This document shows, in pieces, positions 1 through 6,554 of a DNA stretch of 34,727 bases. The notes below the pieces were generated by a model. The model did no database searches, was not told where the DNA came from, and saw nothing but the letters and a program-made list of their open reading frames with translations. The translations under genes and the position numbers were made by a program. Positions within the stretch are counted from its first letter, which is position 1. Every line of letters starts with the position of its first letter. Source of the DNA: Chitinophagaceae bacterium (lineage in GTDB: Bacteria; Bacteroidota; Bacteroidia; Chitinophagales; Chitinophagaceae); NCBI GenBank assembly GCA_022841365.1, contig JALHRP010000043.1, positions 1-34,727 on the forward strand, read 5' to 3'.

Positions 1-24
1 CCTATCTAGGTGACAAGACGATCT

Positions 25-642
25 ATGAACAGGAAAAAATGGACTGCTCAAACAGAAGTAACCCCATCCCTTATAAAATTCAGAGAAAAAAGAAAGTGGC
101 AAATAGCCCTGAGGAGGTACCTGTTAGAAAGAAACCCCTGTGTTGCTTATGCACCGTATTTTGGATTAGATATCGAAAGTTTTCGAAAGTGGATTGAAAT
201 GCAATTTACAGAAGGTTTATCCTGGGAAAGCTTTGGGGCGAACTGGCAGTTTGATCATATTATTCCGGTTACATACTTCGACTTTGGCAATGATCATGAC
301 CTGCGGCTCTGCTGGAATTTTATAAATATCAGGATTGAAGAAGTGCAGAAAAGCAAGGATAAGGGTCATAGGGCAGATGTATTGATGGCGAAAAAGTATT
401 TCAGCGACCTGTATAGTGCAACAGGATATGAAGTTTGTATGTCCATGCTGCAACTGATTGACCGAATAGAAACCACAGAAATGATTTCAACCACTAAGCA
501 ACAAGACTTTATTCTGCAACAAAATGAATATTTAAAACTGATAGAAGGCTTTACTCCTTACGAATTCGAACTGTTAAACAGTGGCAGAAGTATAGAAGAG
601 GTAAAAAAAGAAGCAGAATTCATCAGAAAGATGGGGCAGTAA
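25..642 (+). CDS. HNH-nuclease-like hypothetical protein
   Basis: A soluble protein of about 205 residues. The centre carries a phage-type HNH signature: a W-x-F-DHIIP segment (D and H as the likely metal-binding pair), then L-x-L-CWNFINIR and a closing K-S-K-D-K-G, matching the usual DHIIPL...N.R...N.KG order. No flanking CxxC zinc knuckles are visible. The C-terminal half (from about residue 125) is Glu/Lys-rich and unrecognised. An ATG at 25 is chosen; an in-frame GTG at 10 directly after a stop codon is the alternative. The gene ends 61 bases before the mnmG ATG, so co-transcription is possible, but mnmG has its own promoter-like element. Nuclease activity is inferred from the motif only. 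Confidence 0.6.
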   Translation: MNRKKWTAQTEVTPSLIKFREKRKWQIALRRYLLERNPCVAYAPYFGLDIESFRKWIEMQFTEGLSWESFGANWQFDHIIPVTYFDFGNDHDLRLCWNFINIRIEEVQKSKDKGHRADVLMAKKYFSDLYSATGYEVCMSMLQLIDRIETTEMISTTKQQDFILQQNEYLKLIEGFTPYEFELLNSGRSIEEVKKEAEFIRKMGQ

Positions 643-690
643 CAGTGTGTTTTCTTACCAGCACAGAAACCTCCCGCCACACAAATTGGT

Positions 691-698
691 TAACTTTG
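691..698 (+). promoter_or_regulatory. Bacteroidota -7 promoter element (TAACTTTG) before mnmG
   Basis: TAACTTTG matches the Bacteroidota -7 consensus TAnnTTTG exactly and ends five bases before the mnmG ATG. If used, the transcript would be leaderless or nearly so. A clear -33 TTTG was not found, so this is a candidate only. Confidence 0.4.
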
Positions 699-703
699 CG
701 CCC

Positions 704-2572
704 ATGTTTCCAGAATACGATGTAATAGTAGTAGGTGCCGGACATGCCGGTTGTGAAGCGGCAGCTTCTGCCGCTAATATGGGCAGTAAAGTGTTGTTGA
801 TCACCATGAACATGCAAACCATTGCCCAAATGAGCTGTAACCCTGCCATGGGTGGTATTGCAAAAGGACAAATTGTAAGGGAAATTGATGCACTGGGTGG
901 TTACAGCGGCATTGTAAGTGATAAAAGTATGATCCAGTTCCGGATGCTGAACCGCTCAAAAGGCCCTGCAATGTGGAGCCCCAGAACTCAAAATGACCGG
1001 ATGCTGTTTGCAACTACCTGGAGGGAGATGCTGGAACAGACCCCCAATGTTGATTTTTACCAGGATATGGTCCGGCAGTTGTTGGTAAAAGATGGCCGTT
1101 GTTATGGCGTAGTTACAGGTCTTGGTCATGAAATAAAATCCAAAGCGGTAGTAGTTACCAGCGGAACATTTCTGAATGGCGTTATTCATATCGGTGAAAA
1201 ACAATTGGGCGGAGGACGGATCTCAGAAAAAGCCGCAACCGGAATTACCGAACAACTGGTAGAGCTGGGGTTTGAAAGTGATCGCCTCAAAACAGGAACC
1301 CCTCCACGAATTGATGGCCGTAGCCTCGATTATTCAAAAATGGAAAAACAGAAAGGTGATGAGGAGATTGTTGGCTTTTCTTATATGGATGTCCCCATCA
1401 TAAAACCACAGGAACAGCGCAGCTGCTATATTACCTATACCAATTCTGCAGTACATGATTTACTCAAGACAGGGTTCGACCGCAGCCCCATGTACCAAGG
1501 CCGAATACAAGGTACAGGTCCACGGTATTGCCCAAGCATTGAAGATAAAATCAACCGGTTTGCAGAACGGGATCGTCATCAGTTATTTGTAGAACCTGAA
1601 GGATGGAATACAGTTGAAATTTATGTAAACGGGTTTTCAACGTCCTTACCCGAACAAGTGCAATACGAAGCGCTTCGTAAAGTGCCGGGTTTTGAACATT
1701 GTCGGATGTTTCGCCCCGGTTATGCCATTGAGTATGATTTTTTCCCCCCTACACAATTAACCAGTTCGCTGGAAACCAAACAAATACAAAATTTATTCTT
1801 TGCCGGACAGATCAACGGAACAACAGGCTATGAAGAAGCAGCTTGCCAGGGTTTAATGGCGGGGATTAATGCGCATCTCAAAGCAACAGAGCAAAATCCG
1901 TTTATCTTAAAAAGAAGTGACGCCTATATCGGCGTGTTGATTGATGATCTCATCAACAAAGGAACCGACGAGCCGTACCGCATGTTTACAAGCAGGGCCG
2001 AATACCGAACATTGCTGCGACAGGATAATGCTGATCTGCGGTTAACCGAACTGAGTTATAACATGGGATTGGCTACACAGGAACGCATGGACAAAACCAG
2101 CAGCAAACTCCATGCTGTTGAACAGATGAAAAAAATCCTTTCCGAAATTTCGTTAACGCCGGAAGAAATCAATCCGTTTCTCATCAATCAAAACAGCGCA
2201 GCACTTACGCAAAAACAAAAAGCACTGCAGATATTATTAAGACCCGGCATTCAATTAAAAGATATGATTGAAGCATCGCCCACCTTAAAAGAACTAACGG
2301 GAACGAACAGCTCACAAACCATTGAACAGGTAGAGATACAGGTAAAGTATGATGTGTATATTGAAAAAGAAAAAGACCTTGTACAACGCATGAGTCAACT
2401 CGAAGAACTGGAAATACCTTCTTCGTTCGACTACAATAAAATTACCTCACTGGGAAATGAAGCCTTACAGAAGTTTAACAAAATAAGACCCCGTACATTA
2501 GGACAGGCATCACGCATCTCCGGTGTAAACCCAAGCGATGTGCAGATTTTGATGGTGTATATGGGACGATAA
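704..2572 (+). CDS. mnmG: tRNA uridine 5-carboxymethylaminomethyl modification enzyme MnmG (GidA)
   Basis: FAD-dependent enzyme that, with the GTPase MnmE, modifies the wobble uridine (U34) of certain tRNAs in the cytoplasm. The ATG at 704 gives MFPEYDVIVVGAGHAGCEAA, the standard N-terminus with the GxGxxG dinucleotide-binding loop, and 622 residues, the usual family length. Further family signatures are CNPAMGGIAKG, the RLKTGTPPR segment, the FFAGQINGTTGYEEAA FAD-binding block near residue 370 and a C-terminal helical domain ending RISGVNPSDVQILMVYMGR, which in the family contacts MnmE. An upstream in-frame GTG at 647 would add 19 atypical residues and is rejected. No defect is visible. Confidence 0.97.
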   Translation: MFPEYDVIVVGAGHAGCEAAASAANMGSKVLLITMNMQTIAQMSCNPAMGGIAKGQIVREIDALGGYSGIVSDKSMIQFRMLNRSKGPAMWSPRTQNDRMLFATTWREMLEQTPNVDFYQDMVRQLLVKDGRCYGVVTGLGHEIKSKAVVVTSGTFLNGVIHIGEKQLGGGRISEKAATGITEQLVELGFESDRLKTGTPPRIDGRSLDYSKMEKQKGDEEIVGFSYMDVPIIKPQEQRSCYITYTNSAVHDLLKTGFDRSPMYQGRIQGTGPRYCPSIEDKINRFAERDRHQLFVEPEGWNTVEIYVNGFSTSLPEQVQYEALRKVPGFEHCRMFRPGYAIEYDFFPPTQLTSSLETKQIQNLFFAGQINGTTGYEEAACQGLMAGINAHLKATEQNPFILKRSDAYIGVLIDDLINKGTDEPYRMFTSRAEYRTLLRQDNADLRLTELSYNMGLATQERMDKTSSKLHAVEQMKKILSEISLTPEEINPFLINQNSAALTQKQKALQILLRPGIQLKDMIEASPTLKELTGTNSSQTIEQVEIQVKYDVYIEKEKDLVQRMSQLEELEIPSSFDYNKITSLGNEALQKFNKIRPRTLGQASRISGVNPSDVQILMVYMGR

Positions 2573-2676
2573 ATTTCAGTGATATAAACGTAGGGTTCAT
2601 CTAACTTTCCGGTCCCGGTTTCATGAGGTTGAACAATCTTCTTCTTTTAAACACCCTCCAGAACAGAAGAACATGA

Positions 2677-2955
2677 TTACCATTTCACCCAAAGTTCATA
2701 ACCAACAAGCGCCAGCGTAACAGCGAGGTGAACAAGCATCCAAACTTTTTGCCAGGTTCTCCCATCGCCCCATTTCACTGCGGGGTTAAACGGATCAAAG
2801 ATCAACGCAATACCGAGGTTAGAGGCAGCAGAGAACAGATCGTTCCTGAACAGAAAATAAACAGCCAGTACTACAAAAGCAGCATAAGCCCATTTATTGA
2901 ACGGTGTGGTAACATCACCGTAATGTTGTTTTGCTTCCCTGTTGTTTGATGTCAT
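2677..2955 (-). CDS. Small two-helix membrane protein, unknown
   Basis: A 92-residue protein with two predicted membrane helices, at about residues 23-40 (WAYAAFVVLAVYFLF) and 70-87 (VWMLVHLAVTLALVGYEL), joined by a segment containing FDPFNPAVKWGDG. The N-terminus is polar (MTSNNREAKQHYGDV). No enzymatic motif is recognised. It is convergent with mnmG and sits just downstream of the desaturase gene on the same strand, 60 bases away, so it may share that transcript; a link to membrane lipid metabolism would be speculation. Base composition and codon use look like the neighbours, so I treat it as a real gene. Confidence 0.7.
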   Translation of the reverse strand: MTSNNREAKQHYGDVTTPFNKWAYAAFVVLAVYFLFRNDLFSAASNLGIALIFDPFNPAVKWGDGRTWQKVWMLVHLAVTLALVGYELWVKW

Positions 2956-3015
2956 TTGCTTTTATTGGATGAGTAGCAGACATCAGAAAATTGTTACAAA
3001 TCCTGTTTATTATGT

Positions 3016-3786
3016 TCAGGGTTTTTCGGGCAGCGACGTTTTTTTCTGCAGATGCACCGGCTTTAACTGAATAATGCGGAGTGTGTGCATTACACGCATG
3101 ATGAGGAACGTAAGATCAATCTCAAACCACTTGCGTGCAAAGTTGGCATTGTCTTTTGCCTTGTGATGATTGTTCTGAAACAATTCGCCCATGAGCAGGA
3201 TGCCCCATGGCGTGGTGTTTTTTGAATGATCTTCAATTTTATAATTGCGGTAGCCCAGTTTATGACCAAACCAGTTTACAATAGCTCCCTGTATGGGCCC
3301 CATGAAAAAGTGCACAGGTAATAAAAGGTACCACCAGAAGCTGGGGGCAAAGAAAATATAGAAACCTATATACACAGCAATAAAAAGCCCACGGGTAATA
3401 TTGTTATGACCAAATTTATCCAGCTTATCCCACACGGGCAGGTACTCACGGGTAAATTCGGGATCGGGTACATCTTTACCGGTAACAAAACCGCTGAAGA
3501 TCCTTGCGGTGTGCATCATCATATGCCAGATGTCTTTAAAGAAATGGGGCGAATGCGGATCTTTCTCCGTATCGCTGTAAGCATGGTGCATACGGTGCAT
3601 CACGGCATAAGCACGGGGCACTAAAAACGAAGAGCCTTGTACAAACCAGGTGAGGAAGTAAAAAGTTTTTTCCCAGCCCGGCTTGGCCGTGTACATCTGG
3701 TGGGAAGCATAGCGGTGCAGAAAAAACGAATGAAAGAACAAAGACAAGAACCAATGGAGAGTAAAAAACAAAATAATCGCTGTCAT
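3016..3786 (-). CDS. Acyl-CoA/fatty acid desaturase (delta-9 type, compact)
   Basis: Membrane di-iron desaturase that introduces a double bond into acyl chains. The three histidine boxes of the stearoyl-CoA/OLE1 group are visible: HRYASH at residues 24-29, HRMHH at 64-68 followed by AYSDTEKDPHSP, and a third box QNNHHKAKDNANF around 205. Hydrophobic helices lie near residues 1-22, 40-58, 130-150 and 150-165. At 256 residues it is shorter than eukaryotic enzymes, which carry a cytochrome b5 domain, but in the range of bacterial forms. It is divergent from vsr with a 131-base gap. Regiospecificity cannot be read from sequence. Confidence 0.9.
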   Translation of the reverse strand: MTAIILFFTLHWFLSLFFHSFFLHRYASHQMYTAKPGWEKTFYFLTWFVQGSSFLVPRAYAVMHRMHHAYSDTEKDPHSPHFFKDIWHMMMHTARIFSGFVTGKDVPDPEFTREYLPVWDKLDKFGHNNITRGLFIAVYIGFYIFFAPSFWWYLLLPVHFFMGPIQGAIVNWFGHKLGYRNYKIEDHSKNTTPWGILLMGELFQNNHHKAKDNANFARKWFEIDLTFLIMRVMHTLRIIQLKPVHLQKKTSLPEKP

Positions 3787-3917
3787 AATAAAGCACTGTT
3801 AAACGGATTGCAAAGAAACAACATTCGTGGTTCTTAACATGAACCGTTTAGCATAATGACTGTAACCTGACGGAATGGATGAACGGTTGTTTTTGCAAAG
3901 CGTTGTAGATTTATTGC

Positions 3918-4337
3918 ATGGCAGATGTACATACACGGGAGCAGCGGCGATTTAATATGCAGCAGATTAAAGGCAAAGACACAAAGCCTGAACTGCTGGT
4001 GCGGAAATTTTTATTTGCGCAGGGTTTTCGTTACAAGCTGCACGATATAACATTACCCGGCAGACCTGATCTTGTTTTACCGAAATACAAAACCGTCATC
4101 TTCATCAACGGGTGTTTCTGGCATGGCCATAATTACTGTAAATATTTTACCATTCCCAAAACAAGAACAGAGTGGTGGACAGAAAAGATTGAGAAGAATA
4201 TTGCGAATGATGAAAAAGCAATCAAAGCTTTAAGGAAATATGGATGGAAAATAATAACTGTTTGGGAGTGTAAATTAAAACCTGCAAACTATAATGAAAC
4301 ACTGCATAAAATAAAAGCAAAACTTACCGGCTTATAA
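3918..4337 (+). CDS. vsr: Very short patch repair endonuclease Vsr
   Basis: Nicks DNA 5' of T:G mismatches produced when 5-methylcytosine deaminates, starting very-short-patch repair. The 139 residues align colinearly with E. coli Vsr: the N-terminal MADVHT...R..NM, Glu25 (KPEL), catalytic Asp51 in LPGRPDLV, and His69 in GCFWHGH all fall at the E. coli positions. Cys66, Cys74 and Cys117 region (VWECKLKP) fit the structural zinc site. E. coli Thr63 and His64 are Ile and Asn here. The gene lies upstream of a Dcm/EcoRII-type cytosine methyltransferase, the expected partner. It stands apart from the C-M-R operon, separated by two opposing genes, and its stop overlaps the convergent small ORF by 14 bases. 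Confidence 0.93.
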   Translation: MADVHTREQRRFNMQQIKGKDTKPELLVRKFLFAQGFRYKLHDITLPGRPDLVLPKYKTVIFINGCFWHGHNYCKYFTIPKTRTEWWTEKIEKNIANDEKAIKALRKYGWKIITVWECKLKPANYNETLHKIKAKLTGL

Positions 4338-4485
4338 GCGTTGTTTTTGCCAACAGCAGGTTCATTTCTTTTACCTTGACGGGAAACAAAGATGCTTTTG
4401 CAGCAGCCTTGGTTTTGGTAACAATAACTGCCTTCTCTGTTTTTTTAACAGCCGCTTTTTTAGTTGTTTTTTTATTGGTTGCCAT
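4324..4485 (-). CDS. Lys/Ala-rich 53-residue small protein
   Basis: A short ATG-to-TAA reading frame of 53 codons. The first 30 residues are almost entirely Lys, Ala, Thr and Val (MATNKKTTKKAAVKKTEK), like histone-H1-type or nucleic-acid-binding tails; the last 20 are more hydrophobic (SLFPVKVKEMNLLLAKTTL). It lies 81 bases downstream of the DUF6934-like gene on the same strand and its end overlaps the vsr 3' end. It may be the second gene of a two-gene unit. The composition could partly reflect an A-rich stretch, so coding status is probable but not certain. No function is recognised. Confidence 0.42.
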   Translation of the reverse strand: MATNKKTTKKAAVKKTEKAVIVTKTKAAAKASLFPVKVKEMNLLLAKTTLISR

Positions 4486-4566
4486 GGTATAAAGTTAAAC
4501 CTTTCTTTGAATTATAAATGCATTGTATTTACCGCTGTTGGATGGATCAAACATTACTTCTTCTAA

Positions 4567-4947
4567 CTAACCATCAATTTCCTGGATTGCTGTAATCCGG
4601 AAGTCCTTTCTGAACTCGGAATAATAAGTTTTAAGAATCCGCTGATATACAGCTGTTCTAAGAGCTGTACTTCCCATAAATGAAATCTTTACATCAGGCT
4701 TTTCAAGTGTAAAATCTTTAATGATATGAATAACAGTTGAAAGCACTTTGATAATATCGCCATTATTCGAAACAGTCCTGTCGCTGATTACTCCTTCTTT
4801 TATAACATCTCCAAAACCAAGATTGTAAAACCCGGGAACAGCAAGCGGTACAAACTCAACGATCTTCTCAATGTTCGTTCGGCCACGACTGGTAAAGCGG
4901 TAACGGGCAGCTTCTTCTTTGTTGTATAAATAAGGTGTTTTGCTCAT
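4567..4947 (-). CDS. DUF6934-like protein
   Basis: A 126-residue soluble protein. The pattern SRGRTNIEKIVEF, FYNLGFGDV, an S-N-N-G-D-x-x-KVL-x-T-V block, FTLEKPDVKISFMGST-x-x-R-x-x-VYQRI and a final FRKDFRI matches, from memory, the Bacteroidota DUF6934 family (G-x-x-K-KVV-F, FNLxFGD, TNNGDxxKVLATV, GSTxARTRLY). No enzyme function is established for the family that I know of. It is transcribed away from the C-M-R operon and shares with it the 120-base intergenic region holding the C-box-like operator, so it might be co-regulated by the controller protein. A toxin-antitoxin or defence-accessory role is possible but not shown. Confidence 0.72.
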   Translation of the reverse strand: MSKTPYLYNKEEAARYRFTSRGRTNIEKIVEFVPLAVPGFYNLGFGDVIKEGVISDRTVSNNGDIIKVLSTVIHIIKDFTLEKPDVKISFMGSTALRTAVYQRILKTYYSEFRKDFRITAIQEIDG

Positions 4948-5015
4948 GCAGATTGTAAAATAGAAAATCCGTAGTGTAAATGCAATAGACAGTTTGATTT
5001 TCGGAGTGAAAGAAA

Positions 5016-5050
5016 ACGTGACTTAAAGGCAAATGTACTTTACGTCACAT
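5016..5050 (+). promoter_or_regulatory. C-box-like operator for the R-M controller protein
   Basis: An 11-base inverted repeat, GTGACTTAAAG (5018-5028) and CTTTACGTCAC (5038-5048), has one mismatch and a 9-base spacer. Within it GACTTAAAGGC and TACTTTACGTC each resemble the GACTnnnAGTC C-box, giving the two-box, 35-base layout of C-protein operators such as those of Esp1396I and AhdI. It ends 17 bases before the controller ATG, as expected for autoregulation. Confidence 0.65.
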
Positions 5051-5067
5051 GTTATACTATTGTTTTC

Positions 5068-5307
5068 ATGGACATGAAAACCAAAATCGGCCTGCGCATT
5101 AAGGAACTACGCAACGACCAAAATCTCACACAGGAAGAAGTTGCATGGAAAGCAGAGGTTGACAGAACATTTATGAACCATGTAGAAAATGGTAAACGGA
5201 ATGTTTCTATTGATACACTTACAAAGATTATCTGCAGTGGGTTAGAAACAAGCTTTAAGGATTTTTTTAGCGCAGACATATTTAATAACAAAAGGAGGGG
5301 AAAGTGA
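5068..5307 (+). CDS. XRE-family controller (C) protein of the R-M system
   Basis: A 79-residue protein that is essentially one helix-turn-helix domain: IGLRIKELRNDQNLTQEEVAWKAEVDRTFMNHVENGKRNVSIDTLTKI. The recognition-helix region DRTFMNHVENGKRN is typical of C proteins (usually DRTYISxxERGxRN). In such systems the C protein dimer binds upstream C-boxes, first activating and then repressing its own operon, so that methylation comes before restriction. The position directly before M and R and the upstream inverted repeat support this. Two starts are possible, ATG 5068 or ATG 5074. The stop codon overlaps the methyltransferase GTG start (GTGA), implying translational coupling. Confidence 0.88.
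   Translation: MDMKTKIGLRIKELRNDQNLTQEEVAWKAEVDRTFMNHVENGKRNVSIDTLTKIICSGLETSFKDFFSADIFNNKRRGK
5291..5300 (+). promoter_or_regulatory. Strong Shine-Dalgarno before the methyltransferase
   Basis: AAAGGAGGGG ends three bases before the GTG start of the methyltransferase and lies inside the last codons of the controller gene. Such a strong site is unusual beside the other genes here, which mostly lack one, and supports the GTG at 5304 as the start. Confidence 0.6.
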
Positions 5308-6554
5308 TTACAAAAGAAAAAGCACCTCTCCTAAGTACTAAGATTATTACTGTGTCTGAAAAGATCTGGAAAGTTGCATTGTTCGGACCGGATAATTATA
5401 AATCAGCAGTAATAAGTCATTACCTGAGAACCAAGAATAAAAAATTAAAGAAGCCGGCAATCGAATTTGCCATTGATATTTTGGAGGGGTATTTTGATGA
5501 AGAGATTAACTCTAAAACTGCGGAAGATGCTATACAGTACATTATTCAATTTAAAGATGATGTAGTATTTCCAAAACCTGCAAATCCAAAATTTACTTTT
5601 ATCGATTTGTTTGCTGGTATTGGTGGCTTTAGAATTGCAATGCAGAGACTACAAGGTGAATGCGTGTTTTCATCGGAGTGGGATAAGATGGCTCAACGAA
5701 CATACTATGCAAACTTTGGAGAAATTCCATTTGGTGATATTACTAAAACCGAAACAAAAGAATGGATTCCAAATAAGTTTGATGTTATATGCGGAGGGTT
5801 TCCGTGTCAACCATTTTCAATTGCTGGCGTAAGTAAAAAAAACAGCTTAGGACGAAAACATGGTTTTGAAGATGAAAAGCAAGGCAACTTGTTTTTTCAC
5901 ATAGTTGAAATAATTGAAAAGCATCGACCAAAGGCTTTCTTTTTAGAAAATGTAAAAAACCTTGTTTCGCATGACAAAGGAAACACGTTCAAGATAATTA
6001 AAGAAACCCTTGAGGGATTGGGGTATTCATTCCATTATAAAGTATTAAATGGAAAGCATTTTGTTCCGCAAAACAGGGAAAGAACATTTATGGTAGGGTT
6101 TGATGCAAAAGTGTTCAACTACAAAGAAAAATTTGAATTTCCTGAATTACCCGATCCGAATAGAAAAGTAAAAGATATTCTTGAAAATAAAGTCGATCCA
6201 AAATACACTCTGACAGATCACTTGTGGAAGTATTTACAGGACTATGCAAAAAAGCATAAAGAAAAAGGGAATGGGTTTGGTTTTGGACTTGTTGATCTAA
6301 ATGGAACAACAAGAACAATGAGCGCCAGATATTATAAAGATGGTTCGGAGATTTTGATTCCTCAGAAAAATAAAAATCCAAGGCGTCTTTCAATCCGAGA
6401 GTCTGCAAGGCTTCAAGGCTATCCAGATCACTTTGTCGTTGATGCGGTTTCAATGAATCAGGGATATAGGCAGTTTGGGAATTCGGTAGTAGTTCCTTTA
6501 ATTGAAGCAATAGGTGAAAAAATTATTGAAGTAATTGAAACAAAAAGAAAATGA
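5304..6554 (+). CDS. DNA (cytosine-5-)-methyltransferase, Dcm/EcoRII type
   Basis: Transfers a methyl group from S-adenosylmethionine to C5 of cytosine, protecting host DNA from the adjacent endonuclease. Motif I FIDLFAGIGG is at about residues 99-108, motif IV GGFPCQPFS with catalytic Cys168, motif VI ENV at 215-217, motif VIII QNRER at 257-261, and motif X QFGNSVVVP near the C-terminus. The stretch after Cys168 (FSIAGVSKKNSLGRKHGF) and the target-recognition part (KKHKEKGNGFGFG, TRTMSARYYKDGSEIL) closely follow Dcm and M.EcoRII, so CCWGG or a close relative is the predicted site. The N-terminal 95 residues form the extra domain also seen in Dcm. The start is GTG; the end overlaps the endonuclease gene by 4 bases (ATGA). 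Confidence 0.95.
   Translation: MITKEKAPLLSTKIITVSEKIWKVALFGPDNYKSAVISHYLRTKNKKLKKPAIEFAIDILEGYFDEEINSKTAEDAIQYIIQFKDDVVFPKPANPKFTFIDLFAGIGGFRIAMQRLQGECVFSSEWDKMAQRTYYANFGEIPFGDITKTETKEWIPNKFDVICGGFPCQPFSIAGVSKKNSLGRKHGFEDEKQGNLFFHIVEIIEKHRPKAFFLENVKNLVSHDKGNTFKIIKETLEGLGYSFHYKVLNGKHFVPQNRERTFMVGFDAKVFNYKEKFEFPELPDPNRKVKDILENKVDPKYTLTDHLWKYLQDYAKKHKEKGNGFGFGLVDLNGTTRTMSARYYKDGSEILIPQKNKNPRRLSIRESARLQGYPDHFVVDAVSMNQGYRQFGNSVVVPLIEAIGEKIIEVIETKRK

Noticed and set aside
647-703. Upstream GTG start for mnmG
   Set aside because: It adds 19 residues not typical of MnmG and spans the TAACTTTG promoter-like element; ATG 704 gives the standard N-terminus.
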